The notes under the pieces are model-generated. The model was not told the DNA's origin. It made no database searches and saw only the letters and a list, made by a program, of their open reading frames with translations. From NCBI RefSeq assembly GCF_041146395.1, contig NC_090997.1, positions 33,087,501 to 33,151,500 on the forward strand: a DNA stretch of 64,000 nt. The letters are read 5' to 3'. The DNA is from Eulemur rufifrons. Taxonomy: Eukaryota > Chordata > Mammalia > Primates > Lemuridae. Every line of letters begins with the position of its first letter. Positions within the stretch are counted from its first letter, which is position 1. This document shows, piece after piece, positions 11,628 to 23,059 of this stretch. Made by a program: the position numbers and the translations under genes.

Positions 11628-11965
11628 TATTAGTTTTCTAGAGCTTCCATAACAAAGCACAACAGACTAGGTGGCTTAAACCACAGAAATTTATTTTCTC
11701 ACAGTTCTGGAGGCTAGAAATCTGAAATCAAGGTGTGGGCAGGGTTTATTTCTTCTGAGGCCTTCTACTGGATAGTAGATGGCTGTCCTGATTTCTTCTT
11801 CTTATAAGGACACCAGTCAGATTACATTAGAGCCCACACGAATGACTTCATTTTAACTTAATTACCTCTTTAAAGACTCTGTCTCCAAATACCGTCACAT
11901 TCTGAGGTACTGAGGGTTAGGATGTCAACATATGAATTTTGGAGGGACACAATTCAGCCCATAAC
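11628..11965 (-). repeat. MLT1/MaLR LTR
   Basis: Reverse complement of a MaLR LTR on the plus strand: 'gtattagttttctagagctt', 'ggtggcttaaaccacagaaa', 'ctcacagttctggaggctag', 'ggacaccagtcagattacat', 'cagcccataaca'. It is shorter than a full copy because the middle is deleted. No internal retroviral region adjoins it. Confidence 0.85.
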
Positions 11966-12189
11966 AATATCTAAATTAATCTCTTTGCTCTTTACTCCCG
12001 TTCCAGTGATAAAAGTGTGATTCTAATGCAGGTCTTCAGTACTCCAAAACCTGTGCTCATTTCTGTACAGTATCATAGTGGTCATTAGCCGTGGTTAACG
12101 TCTCTTACAACAGTTCATCCACAGAAGCTGAATTTTTGTCTTTTTTAAAACATACTAATCCATTGTGACTATTTTACCTAAAAGTGGGA

Positions 12190-12350
12190 GCTATTGCTAT
12201 AGGGGTATAGTAGATTCTAATCAAACAGACCTAGATTTAAACACTTGTTCTGTTACTATATAACTGTGCTATGTTCCTCCCAAGATTTTAGGAAGCATTA
12301 AATGAGATTATGCAGATAAACACTTAGCTTGAAACAAATTATTGTTAGCT
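12190..12350 (-). repeat. MIR SINE, partial
   Basis: Antisense MIR order: 'cctagatttaaacacttgtt', 'ctgttactatataactgtg', 'gcattaaatgagattatgca', 'cacttagcttgaaac'. The 5' and 3' ends are lost. Confidence 0.5.
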
Positions 12351-13076
12351 TTGCCCTTATTTAGAGAGAACAGTATTATAGCAATACTACCTGTCTAGTA
12401 AGTACAGTAAATATATGAGGAATACAGTGAGATGTTCTCCAAGAATTTAGAAGTAAAAGAAATATGATTGCCTTTTGAAATTTCAAAATCATCACACAGT
12501 GGATAAAAACAGTCTCTTCTTCTAGCAGCAGGAGTTGATGTAATATGACTGGAGCTATTAATACAGCTAACGGAAGGATGTGTCACTCCGAGGTAGGGGG
12601 GTTAGACACTCATGGGAGCTTAGAAAAAGGAGCCACAGAGACAAATAATAGTAGAACCCATCTGGGCACTTTCAGAAAACAGGGAATTTGAGCCAGTAGA
12701 TTTTTTTAAATACTAAGTTCCCATTGCCACGCTCCCTACTGTGGGATTAATACCTCAGCCTGTTTTAGTCTTGAACAATAAAACATTCACACTTTCCAAT
12801 GAGTTCCTTGTGTTTGAAAACAAATTTTACCTGCTCACAGTGTGATACAGATGTGCTTATAGAGATTTTACGGGCCTATCATGCTAACTTGGGTATTTAG
12901 CAATCCACCTGTTTTTTTTGTTTTGTTTTGTTTTGTTTTTTGTCTTTTTTTATGTAAATAAATAGACTTGAGTTATGGACTCAATATTTTTGTACTTAGA
13001 AAGTCTGGTGTCTGTCTATGAAAGGATGTGGACCCAATTCTACCATATTCTGAATTCATCTCTAATATCCAAGATT
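12351..13076. other. Unannotated DNA with a (TTTTG)n tract
   Basis: No gene or transposon recognised. A simple repeat of TTTTG units occupies roughly 12912-12945. Confidence 0.5.
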
Positions 13077-13260
13077 TAAGTTGTCAGATTTAACAAATAA
13101 AAATATGAATGCCCAGTTAAATTTGAATTTCAAATAAACAATGAATTTTTTTTTTTTTTGGTATAAGTATGTTGCAGACAAAACTTGGGATATACTTACA
13201 TAAAAAGTTATGATTATTCACTTGAAATTTAAATTTAACTAGTCATTCCATATTTTACCC
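13077..13260. mobile_element. Palindromic MITE (non-autonomous DNA transposon)
   Basis: The left arm ('gttgtcagatttaacaaata', 'gcccagttaaatttgaattt', 'aaataaacaatgaat') and the right arm ('ttgaaatttaaatttaacta', 'catattttacccagtaactc') are imperfect reverse complements around a centre near 13165-13190. That centre contains 'gtataagtatgt' and its partner 'atatacttac'. This is the form of a near-palindromic mammalian MITE. I do not assign a family name. Confidence 0.65.
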
Positions 13261-14375
13261 AGTAACTCTGGAGAGACTTCTTTTAATACAGCTCCTAGTT
13301 TGAATATACTTAGAGCCCTTAGCACAGATTCTGGCACATAAACACTATAAATGGTAGCACGTTTTAGTTTTATGTAAAAGAAGTTATATTAAGTGAAAAG
13401 TACCATCATTGATGCCCACTAACTAAATATAAAACCTATAAATCTGTATCCTTTTACTCTTCACAATGAAGACCTCAAAAGTTGGTTATTGAGCCTTATG
13501 GTTAAGCAAGATCATATTGCTTTTATTTTGCCCATGAAGTCTCCAATAAAATAATATTGATGAAATGGCCAAAATACTTTGCTTCCCTTCTAAGCCTGAA
13601 TGATTATACAATAGTCTGGTTTCCCCTATTTGACATTCTTTCTTGCTGGCTCGGATGAATGTATATGATGGACACTAACCTAAAACTCCCAAGGTTTAAA
13701 AAGTGCTTATTTTCAACCCAGCCACACTACTTGTGATCACTTTCTATTAGCACAATGGGAACGGCATGGAGGGGTAATTGACATGAATCACCCTAAGACT
13801 TTTGTAGGGTTGATGAAAGTCAGCGTAGGGAAGGAAAAATATCTTTTCCTCACCTATTCGAGGTTAATGGATGAGGATCCTATAACAAAAGATGGATTAA
13901 TAAGAGAAAAGCATACAGATATTTTTAATATAAGTTGTACACAACACAGAAAACTTCATAAGGAAATGAAGACTCGAAGCAACAGTTAAATGTGACTATA
14001 TTTTATAGAAAGTTTGATGAAGAGTGGACTGTGGAGGAGAAATATGATAGGACAAAGGGGCTATGATCTAATGGTAATAAGCTGGGGGAACTCAGCGAGG
14101 CCTGTTTGCTCAGATTCCTTGCTGTGTCCCTTCGCCTTCAGAGATAAATAAGGATATTCCTTCCCTTCAGGTACGGGGAGAGCACCTCTCACAAGAGGGT
14201 CTTATGACTCACCACAGGGGAAGGTCAGAAAATCCTTCCTAAGTGTTATGACCTGCTCAGGGGACAGCGACCTTCCTGCTTCTGTGATTTTCTCAAATTT
14301 TTACAGCTTAAAATATTTTAGGATAGTACACCTGCCCTGAACTCCATCATCAGAAGAGTGAGTGAGGCTTAGCAC
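13261..14375. other. Unannotated DNA
   Basis: No gene found. A short tail like an antisense MIR or L2 end may lie at 13305-13370 ('ttagcacagattctggcaca'), too short to be sure. An open frame of 68 codons at 13783-13989 (plus) shows no motif. Confidence 0.45.
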
Positions 14376-14390
14376 AAAGAAGCAGCTATA
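14376..14390 (+). repeat. Target-site duplication, left copy
   Basis: 'aaagaagcagctata'. It matches 14911-14925 at 14 of 15 positions and directly precedes the 5'-truncated L1. Confidence 0.85.
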
Positions 14391-14910
14391 TCCAGTAGAA
14401 AAAAAGTCATTTTATCAAAAAGACAAGTGCACTAGAATGTTTATTGCAGCACAATTCTCAATCTCAAAGATGTGCAATTAACCCAAGTGCCCATCAGTTC
14501 ATGAATAGATTAATACAATGTGGTATATGTACACTGTGGAGTACTACTCAGCCATTAAAAAATGAATTAATACCTTTTGCAACAATCTGGATGGTACTGG
14601 AGACCATCCTCGTAAGTGAAGTATCACTAGAATGGGAAAACAAACACGACATGTAAACACTATTAAATTAGAACTAACCGATCAGCACTCATGTGCACAG
14701 CTGGAAATAAAACTCAACAGAAATCATGCAGGTGGGAGGCGGGAGAAGAAGATGTGTGAAATCACACCTAATGGGTACAGTGTACACTATGTGGTTGATG
14801 GGCACAGTTATAACTTTGACTCAAGCAGTACAAAAGAAGTCCATATAACCAAAACATTTGTGCCCCCATACTATCGAAATTTAAAAAAATTAAAATTAAA
14901 AAAAAAAAAA
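14391..14910 (+). mobile_element. LINE-1 3' end (strepsirrhine-type), 5'-truncated
   Basis: About 520 bp. Order: 'gtcattttatcaaaaagaca', 'tgtttattgcagcacaattc', 'cccaagtgcccatcagttca', 'gtggagtactactcagccat', then the end of ORF2, whose peptide near 14560-14650 keeps L1 ORF2 C-terminal residues (PFATIWMVLETILVSEVS). The 3' UTR follows ('gatcagcactcatgtgcaca', 'tgactcaagcagtacaaaag'), then a poly(A) at about 14898-14913. A frameshift sits near the 'attaaaaaatgaa' run. The element is dead: only the last part of ORF2 remains. The 15-bp flanking duplication fixes both ends. Confidence 0.9.
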
Positions 14911-14925
14911 AAAGAAGCAGCTGTA
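14911..14925 (+). repeat. Target-site duplication, right copy
   Basis: 'aaagaagcagctgta', directly after (and partly merging with) the L1 poly(A). Confidence 0.85.
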
Positions 14926-16770
14926 ATCTGTGCTATGCAAAGCCCTAAGATATTTCTGGGAAAAAAAATAAAGAAAAAAGAAAGTCTTGATGGGTAGTTT
15001 AAAAATCTTTTTCTTTCCTCATTTATCTGCTACACTAAAAATTTCTATAAGATTAAAAGATGTTAAGGGCTCTTTTCAATTACTTGGTTTATTGCTGTCC
15101 ACACAGCAACTTTCTCTGGATAATTTGTGTCAAGCTAATCAATATGTTCTTTCTTTCGTTTTTCCTTTTTTTTTTTTTTTTTTCCTGCGCTGTTCTTTAC
15201 GAAGACCTCTAATGTCATGAAATATACCAACCAGTCCATTCTCAGCTGGAAGCAATCAACTGAAGTGGGCCACAAGGAGCAGAAATCTGCCATTCTGTGT
15301 AGCCCTTGATTTGGACATCTATGACCATGTAGAAATGACCAGCAAAAATAAACGGTTAAGCTAGAGTTGGGGATGCCTTTTTTTTCTGAGTCTAGTTTTT
15401 GTGTCTTTTTTCTCTCTTATAAGAAGACAATGGCATCATTAAAAAGCAAATGCACAAAACACGTTACAAGAAGTGTAAGTGTGCTATATATTATCATTCA
15501 GCATTCTACATTCATGTGTGCATGTATTTTAATATGACAACAATAATTTGGAAGGAAAAATGATGTATCATAAAGCAAATTTTCATTTATGGGAATTATA
15601 TGTAAAAGCTCTGGCCTGCCTTTTCCAGCCTGCTTTAAAGAAACAGTTAAAATAAGCTCTCCTCCTGTTACTTAATTTCAACAAATAAGATAAAATGGTG
15701 GTTTAAGTTACGTGTCTCATGCAGTGATTTGGGTGGTAAAGCCAAACTGTGTGCATTGTTTAGGAAATAATTACCCTAACAACAACAAGCACTTACTTGG
15801 CTTCTTTTACAAAGACTCACAAGATGCTTTACAATTAAAACACAGCAAACTGACCTACTTTCTTAAGGGTGTTCAGGAGTAGGAATGAACAGATATATCT
15901 TCAGTTTTAAGTATCCAGACAGAAGGGTACTATGAATAGAATCTGCAAAGAGATACTGAGACTCCAAGAGCCCGGAGCTCATGAGTGGGATAGAGCAAAT
16001 AGCTGGCTGACTCTGACCTTAATGATCGGCCAGGGACACATGGTTGTCACAAAAGATCTAACAAATTTCCTGGGCCTCAGTCATTAACCGACTCCAGTGA
16101 ATGATACACCATTTAAGTCAGTATTGAGTTTTATGGGGATTCAATTCTGGAATGTATAACTGGAAAGCTGAGCCACCTGAGCCCAGCAGCCAACAGCACT
16201 GACTGGGAGCTACCTCATCTTCAGCTCCAGGTCACAGTAGGTTACTGTATCGCTGGTGATGGCGGCCAAGGCTGTACTCTAAAGCAGATTGTGGGTGGGC
16301 AGTGGAGGGAGGTGTCTCCAAGACAGCAGCAGAAGCTGAGGTCAGACAGCTCATGGAGCAGAATTCCCTGGAGCCAATAGTGGTAATATCCAGGAGAGGC
16401 TTGCGCCACCAACAGTTCCAAATGCTTTATCTGACTTTTCAAGACAAAGCAGCTTTAGCTGAGTTGATTAGGCATCTACTCTGGATTTTAAGAGGTCATT
16501 TATCATCTCTGGCTGGCCTTTCTTACTGTTAGGGTCCTTGGATTGAGAGAAGAAAAAAACCTGAACATTTCCCAGGGATTTGGGCTCAGCCCTCTGGTGT
16601 CCAGCCCAGGGGCTCTGGGCCCCCAAAGGCTGTAGTCATCTGACAATGTGCAAAAACAACTAGCCTGCACTATTTCAGTATGGAAATTATGATTAATAAA
16701 ATCAAATGTCACAGCCAAATTTGTTTTTAATAACAAATATAAAACAATTTCTAACATCATGGTAGATCAG
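14926..16770. other. Unannotated DNA
   Basis: No gene or repeat recognised over about 1.8 kb. A T-run of about 20 lies near 15169-15183. The stretch 16150-16660 is richer in G+C than its surroundings and carries open frames of 66-85 codons on both strands (16242-16442, 16302-16532, 16503-16760). I recognise none of them. Confidence 0.45.
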
Positions 16771-16985
16771 AAGTTCTCAACCAAGGGCAATTTCCCCCCC
16801 CCAGGGGATATTTGGCAATGTCTGGAGACATTTTTGATTGTCACAACTGGGGGTGCTACTGGTATCTAGCGTGTTGAAGCCAAGAATGCTGCTAAACATC
16901 CTAGAATACACAGGACAGGCCCCCACAAAGAATAATTATCTGGCCCCAGATGCCAATAGTGTTGCCGTAGAGAGACACTGGATTA
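16771..16985. mobile_element. Short hAT-type DNA transposon (MER-class)
   Basis: 'cagaagttctcaaccaaggg', 'ggggatatttggcaatgtct', 'ggagacatttttgattgtca', 'actgggggtgctactggtat', 'gctgctaaacatcctagaat' and 'ggacaggcccccaca' follow a familiar mammalian repeat of about 200 bp with the hAT-like 'cagtggttctcaacc' end. I do not assert the exact family name. Confidence 0.7.
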
Positions 16986-17561
16986 GATTATATTGTATTC
17001 AAATTACTTCAGGCTAGTTGGGGATAAGTATATACAGATAATTTGAGAAGGTTCTAAGGTAGTGAAATCATGGCCTAAATTAAGATATAGGCACATATGC
17101 TGCCATATTTGAGGGAAGAACCCAATCAGGGTAACACAGAATGTGTAGGGAAGGGTTCAGAGAGGAGGTGAGGCTTCAGCTAGGCTTTAACAATTATATA
17201 AGCAGAGAAGAACCATTCTTGAAAGAAGAAACAGCATATCAACACTGGAGAGAAGTGCTCAAAAGTACAGCAGAACCATCCTTTTCCTTTAGTTCCATGT
17301 GAATCCATAGAGGACTGGAGAGCCTCCAAAAGTGTTCCTGTGACTGAGTCACTCCTGCTCCTTTTCTGTCTCCTCCATATCCCAGGAAGTATCTATCCCT
17401 GATGGTAAAAGTTGGCAGAGAGGGGACACTGGGTGGGGACTGTGAGACAACTTGTCAATTGCATGATAGTGCCTGGGACATAGCTGTTAAGGTGTTCACA
17501 CCCATGGCCATGTAGGCTTTTGGTCTACAAGAGGACTTAACTGCTAGGACATTCACATTTT
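16986..17561. other. Unannotated DNA
   Basis: No repeat or gene recognised. Confidence 0.45.
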
Positions 17562-17908
17562 GGTCAGTTTGGGCTACTATAACATAATGCCATGAACTAT
17601 GTGGCTTAGAAACAAGAGAAATTTATTTCTCGCAGTTCTGGAGGCTGGGAAGTTCAAGAACAAGGCATTGGCAGATTTGGTGTCTGGTGAGGGCCCGATT
17701 CCTGGTTCACAGCATCTTCTCTTTGTGTCCTCACGTGGCAGTAGGGGTAAGGGAGCTCTCTGGGTCTTTCTTATAAGGGTAATAATCCCATTCATGAAGG
17801 CTCTGCCTTCACGACCTAATCATCTCCCAAACACCCCACATTCAAACACCATCACATTAGAGATTAGATTACATGTGAATTTTGGGAGAACATAAACAGT
17901 CTATAGCA
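17562..17908 (-). repeat. MLT1A/MST-type LTR (ERVL-MaLR)
   Basis: Plus-strand landmarks in reverse-complement order: 'tttgggctactataacataa', 'ctcgcagttctggaggctgg', 'gtgtcctcacgtggcagtag', 'cttcacgacctaatcatctc', 'tcaaacaccatcacattag'. It is a solo LTR. The 98-codon plus-strand open frame at 17599-17895 is a chance frame within it. Confidence 0.85.
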
Positions 17909-18178
17909 ATTAAGAAGTTTGCTAATTAATGTGAACCTCAAACTTTTCATGGTTTTTTTGTTTCCTATGGTAGATGATACAGGGTTTTTGCCTTACTCAC
18001 ATAGGCTTTATTAAGGCATCTGTCATATATTTCTTTGTCTTGAACAGTAGCAGAAGTTGTGTGACCCTGAAGCATTCTTGTGTCTCCATTGGTCTGAAGA
18101 CAGAAGACTTTCACTCTTCATAATCAGTACATGTGTACCCAGTAAGGTCAGGAAAAGGTGACTCTGAAATTGGAGGAT

Positions 18179-18325
18179 GCAAAAATGCTAAAAGAAATAG
18201 TAGATCCTTTACTTTTAAAGATCCTGAGCTAACAATAAATGCATTATGAGGAATTAGATTTCTCAAATCATTTTGAGATTTGGCTAGTCATTCATTTCAT
18301 AGGCTCACCACATTTAATCAACCAG
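18179..18325 (+). repeat. 147-bp direct repeat, copy A
   Basis: It aligns without gaps to 20464-20610. By hand I count 17 mismatches in 147 positions (about 88% identity). The flanks outside do not align. It begins 'gcaaaaatgctaaaag' and ends 'ttaatcaaccag'. Confidence 0.85.
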
Positions 18326-19525
18326 GTATGATGGACGAGGTTACCCTTTTGCAGAAGGAATTCATCCTACTAGATAGTGTAGGTGATGACATTTTCCAAG
18401 TAAGTATTTAATAGGCCAGAATATATTTTCAGGTAGAGGGGTTTCAATTCAACAATTATGGCAAAACTGTTATCTACAACTGTATTTGGCTACATGACTA
18501 GTATTAAGTATCTGATAAGTAGTCCTAGCAATAACTGGTAGTAAATGCCTCATAAGTAATAATCAGAGAATCTGGTTGGTGATTTGATACCAGGAAGTTA
18601 GTGATCTGCATGAAGTCCAGAGAAAAGAAAGTCAAAGTAATTCTTACTCACCAGTGTTCAGTAATAGAATACTCTAATTCTGGAAACTCATTACCCATTC
18701 TTCAGTTAAATAGAAACATCCCTTCTAAGTAAGATGGGTCATTTCTTGAGCACTTTGTGACTATCTTTTCCTTTTTTTTTTTTTTTTTTCAGTGATGCCT
18801 TGATCTTGACGTCGTTCCTTTCAGCAACCATGCCTAGTAGAGGAAATGCTCTGCATGGTAATGAGCTTCCACTTTCAAGTTAAGAACCTCGACAGGACTT
18901 TTTGGCTATAAAATACTTGAACTTCCACGTAAGCTTATTGTACCTGGTTACAAATCCAATGAGGATGAGTAAACAGTGATTTTTATCAGTGTACCATATG
19001 GAAAAGGAAAAGAAAAAAGGCCAGCTGGTTTCTTAAAGTTCAGTCCATTGGTCTGTGCCAGAGCTGAGACTCAAAAGCAAGTATACCTACTCTGTGCACG
19101 ATACGAACATTCGAGAAGAGTTAAAAACACAAAGATCAGGAGGGGAGAGAATGAGCCCTAGGGCCAAAAAATGTGAATGCTTCTCGCTAATGCTTCTCCC
19201 AACCTGTACTCCTTCCAGTTCTGCTGCCCCCTGGTCCCTGTGGTTTCCATTCAGGAGACCTTTGGGTGACTCATATTCCTCTCTCACACCCCGGAGGCAT
19301 TAGGGTGACATCAAAGATGAGGCGGAAAGAAATCGTGGCATCTCCAGAGACATGCTTAGAAGAGGAGAGATTCTTTCTTCCAAGTAACCTGTGAGAGGAA
19401 GTGACAGTTACAGAGGTGAATGCCAGAGTGGCCTGAGGAGGCAGATATTTTGAATCATAAGCTTAGCATGTCTTTCTTGATTTTTAGGTGATTGGACACG
19501 TAGCTTCATCTGTCTGCTTTAGTAT
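18326..19525. other. Unannotated DNA between repeat copy A and the L1
   Basis: No family recognised. A T-run of about 20 at 18771-18790 could be the complement of a poly(A) tail of a minus-strand retrocopy extending to its right (18791 onward), but I do not recognise the source. Open frames at 18976-19303 have no motif. Confidence 0.4.
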
Positions 19526-19529
19526 TGTT

Positions 19530-20455
19530 TTTCTTTATTTTTTTATTTCAAAATATTAAGGGGGTACAAATGTTTTTGTTACATAGATATCTTTTATAAT
19601 GCTTAAGTCGTGGCTTTTAAGCGTACTCAAAGTTCATTGTACTGAAAGTTCATAGTGTTCATTGTAGCTGATAGGTAGATTTTTACCCCTTCCCCCTCTC
19701 CCTTCCCCTCTCCCTTCATGATTTCCAATGAACTTTACATCTCCTTGTGCCCATGTATGCCCATCGATTAGCTCCCAATTATTAGATAGTACATATGGTA
19801 TTTGTTTTTCCATTCCTAAGATACTTTACTTAGGATAATGATCTCCAGATCCATCCAAGTTGCTGAAAAAGACATTATTCATTCCTTTTTATGGCTGAGT
19901 AGTACTATGGTATATATAATATATATATATATATAATATATATCACATTTTCTTAATCCACTCATGAATTGATGGGTACTGAGGTTGATTCCACATCTAT
20001 GTGATTGTGAATTATGCTACAATAAACATTCAAGTGCAGGTGTCTTTATGATGAAATGACTTCTTTTCCTTTGGGTAGATACCCAGTAGTAGGATTGATG
20101 GTAAGCCTACATTTATTTCTTTGGGGAATCTCCATACTGTTTTCCATAGAGGTTGTATTAATTTGCAGTCCCACCAACGGTATATAAGCATTCCTTTCTC
20201 TCTGCACTCATGCAAACATCTATTGTTTTTTGATTTTTTTGATAGTGGCCATTCTGACAGGGGCAAGGTAATATCTCATTGTGGTTTTAATATGAATTTC
20301 CCTGATGATTAGTGATGCTGAGCAATTCTTTATATATTTGTTGGCCATTTGTCTATCTTCCTTTGAAAACCTTCTGCTCATGTCTTTTACCTACTTTTTA
20401 GTGGGGTTGTTTGTTTTTTTCTTGCTCATTTGTTTGAGTTCTTCTTAATTCTAGC
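19530..20455 (-). mobile_element. LINE-1 3' part (strepsirrhine/primate-type), 5'-truncated
   Basis: The plus strand is the reverse complement of an L1 end. The 3' UTR ('tatttcaaaatattaagggg', 'gtacaaatgtttttgttaca', the C-rich 'ccccctctcccttcccctct') is followed by ORF2 C-terminal DNA ('atggctgagtagtactatgg', 'cacattttcttaatccactc', 'gggtagatacccagtagtag', 'gatagtggccattctgacag'). L1 similarity stops near 20455, and 20464 begins repeat copy B. A (TA)n tract lies at 19915-19945. Frames inside are broken. Confidence 0.85.
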
Positions 20456-20463
20456 AAGACGGT

Positions 20464-20610
20464 GCAAAAATGCTAAAAGGAATAGTAAATCTTTTACTTT
20501 TAAAGATACTAAGCTAATAATAAATATGTTATAAGGAATTAGATTTCTCAAATCATTTTAAGATTTGGCCAAGCATTCATTTCATAGACTTACCACATTT
20601 AATCCACCAG
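20464..20610 (+). repeat. 147-bp direct repeat, copy B
   Basis: Ungapped match to 18179-18325 at about 88%. It begins a few bases after the 5' boundary of the adjoining minus-strand L1. Most differences from copy A are transitions, which suggests long independent decay. Confidence 0.85.
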
Positions 20611-21483
20611 TTATAGTAAGCATTCTAGGCACCAGAAAAACATTTTCTGCCTTATTTCTTTGTTTCTTAATAGCTGACTGATTAAGTTCCTTTGGGAAGG
20701 TGACATATATTATGCTTTTCTCGGGGCTTAGCTTTCTTTCCAAACTTTGAATTTCCCATATTTACTTATTGTTAAATATACTACATCAAGAAATTCAGAA
20801 AAATGAAATTTCTTTAAAGAAATTATTATGTGAGAAAAAATGTGGATAAATTCAATCATATTTAAGACCATACCTAATTATCAAAATAATTCAATAAAAT
20901 GTTTAAGGGACATTTAACATTAACATTTATATTTAAGTATAAAATGTAGACTGGGAGTTTGAGAATGATTAAATTAAATTATTAAACTGCTACAGAGTCT
21001 GTGATGCAGAGATTAAAAACTTTCAGAAAGCAAATCCCAGCCAGTAAAAGGTAATTGTTCTTTCTTTCTTTAAACTGGCACTAACCAGGTTCCAAATTTA
21101 CTTAATAGCTTTAAAGAAAAGCATATTGTTTATATTTTTGTATCTTCAGTTGCAAGGGCTTGTCACCTGGTTTCATCTTGAAGTGATTCCTTTGAACTAA
21201 TTTGCCTTTCTCCTCCAAGTAGCAACAGTGTGAAATGCTGAAACTCTTGTTACATTTTTTCAAGAAGTGCTGGATGCCTCTGGAGCTGCCTAGGTTCCAT
21301 GATTATGTACTTTGTGTTCTGCCAGTTTTGATTCATTCTTAGTCCTTATGAAATCTCTGCACCAGAAGATTTGGGAATAAAAAGATTTGCAACAATAACT
21401 TGCTACAGTACAGGAACCTGCTGCTACCTATTGTTTTTTTCCTTCCCTGAAAAGAGATAGAAAAAATGTTCTAAAATTATATG
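20611..21483. other. Unannotated AT-rich DNA
   Basis: No repeat or gene recognised. Confidence 0.5.
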
Positions 21484-21491
21484 CTGTGAAA

Positions 21492-21969
21492 CTGTGGTCC
21501 CCAAACCCTGGGCCACAGGCCTGTGATGGGCCGTGGCCTTCTAGGAACTGGGCCACACAGCAGGAGGTGAGCAGCGGGCAAGCAAGTGAAGCTTCATCTG
21601 TGTTTATATTAATAGCTGCTTCCTATCACTCGCATCACTGCATAAGCTCCACTTCCTGTCAGATCAGCGGTGGCATTAGATTCTCATAAGAGCCTGAACC
21701 CTACTGTAAACTGCACATGTGAGGGATCTCGGCTGTGCGCTCCTTATGAGAATCTAATGCCTGCTAATCTAAGGTGGAGCTGAGGCGGCAATGCTAGCTC
21801 TGGGGAGTGGCTACAAATATAGATTATCATTAGCAGAGAGGTTTGACTGCACAGTAAATGTAATGCTCTTGAATCATCCAGAAACCAGCCCCCATCCCCA
21901 CCTCAAATCCATGGGAAAATCTTCTTCCATGAAATTGGTCCCTGGTGCCTAAAAAGTTGGGGACTGCTG
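21492..21969. mobile_element. Non-autonomous hAT-superfamily transposon with 8-bp duplication
   Basis: The 478-bp element has inverted ends. The left end is 'ctgtggtccccaaaccctgg'. The right end is 'aaaaagttggggactgctg', the inverse of 'cagcagtccccaac'. The interior has 'ggaactgggccacacagcag', 'gtcagatcagcggtggcatt' and 'ccttatgagaatctaatgcc', matching a repeat familiar from other primates. It is flanked by 'ctgtgaaa' (21484-21491) and 'ctgtaaag' (21970-21977), an 8-bp duplication with two changes, typical for hAT insertion. It has no transposase frame. Confidence 0.85.
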
Positions 21970-22276
21970 CTGTAAAGCCCCCAAAGAATGTCCCCCCTGT
22001 ATAAAGGTAAATTCAAAAGCCTCAAACTGAAAATCAAAATTTTAAAATACCCCTGACTAGTGTTTGTCATCTAAATTTAGCTGTAGTACATGGGCAGGTT
22101 TTTAATTAGGAAAGTGTGAAAACAAATGGAATCCTAAGCAACTTTCTTATTTTGGAAGATTCTTGTGACTCTGAGGCTGAAAATTTGCAAGAACGTGCCT
22201 TGGTTTTGTAAAACTTTTTCTAATAGAAAAGAATTTCTAATAGAAAATAAAAGTTTCAATAACCTAGTTTCAATAA

Positions 22277-22300
22277 TGTGTGTGTGTGTGTGTGTGTGTG
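22277..22300. repeat. (TG)12 microsatellite
   Basis: Uninterrupted TG dinucleotides, likely length-variable. The open frames across it encode artificial Cys-Val or Thr-His runs. Confidence 0.95.
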
Positions 22301-22708
22301 TATGCTTAATGTCACATGGTAGGCTCACCAATTGCTGGGCAGAATGTGGATTCTTCTTGCTATGAATCTAATTCCTGAGACTCTCTTGATTCATTAAAAG
22401 CTTTAGGTCAGGTAAATATTTCTTGCAACTCCCCTTTTCTTCAAGTACAGTCAAGAGAAAATAAGCAAAAACATAGTATTATAGTCTAAAAAATTTTAGA
22501 AAGGTAGATGTGACCATATTCAGGAAGCACATACTTTTTAAAAAATGATTTATTGGGATGTTTTAGAATAGGGGATGCTTCTTTAATATGATCCAATAAA
22601 GAGGAAAGAAAAGAAAAATATTGTTCATATTTATTTTTTTGTGGAATTTGGGTAATTTCCAAATTTTTGTTATTGCAAACAATACTCTGATCTGCCATAC
22701 TTACATGT

Positions 22709-22756
22709 TTTATTATTATTTTTTTATTTTTTATTTCAGCATATTATGGAGGTATA
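22709..22756 (-). mobile_element. Short LINE-1 3' end
   Basis: 'ttttttatttcagcatatta' and 'tggaggtata' resemble the reverse complement of the lemur-type L1 3' terminus with its A-tail as a T-rich run. Only a few tens of bases are recognisable. Confidence 0.45.
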
Positions 22757-23059
22757 AAGCTTGAAGCTTTGACTCAGGTGGGACAAATGCAATGTATGTT
22801 CGTATTTCTTTGAATAGAATCTCAAAATCTTATAAATGGTAAGAGATGCTCTTAGTAATTTGTTATCCAATTCTGAGAAAAGTCTTTCTTGATTTGGTCA
22901 CACTTGGGAGCATTCAAATAAATTCAACAGAATTGAATTTAAAGCACTTTAGTAAGTATAGTAGAGGGCACAAAAGTTAACACAATGTACCATATTCTCC
23001 CATAGTGTGCTTCTCATGACATTGACTTAAGAATTCTACAAGAGCATTTACATGTATTA

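Noticed and set aside
17599..17895. 98-codon plus-strand frame
   Set aside because: Falls entirely in the antisense of a MaLR LTR.
22277..22300. (TG)n as a possible regulatory or recombination feature
   Set aside because: An ordinary microsatellite; nothing beside it suggests a specific role.
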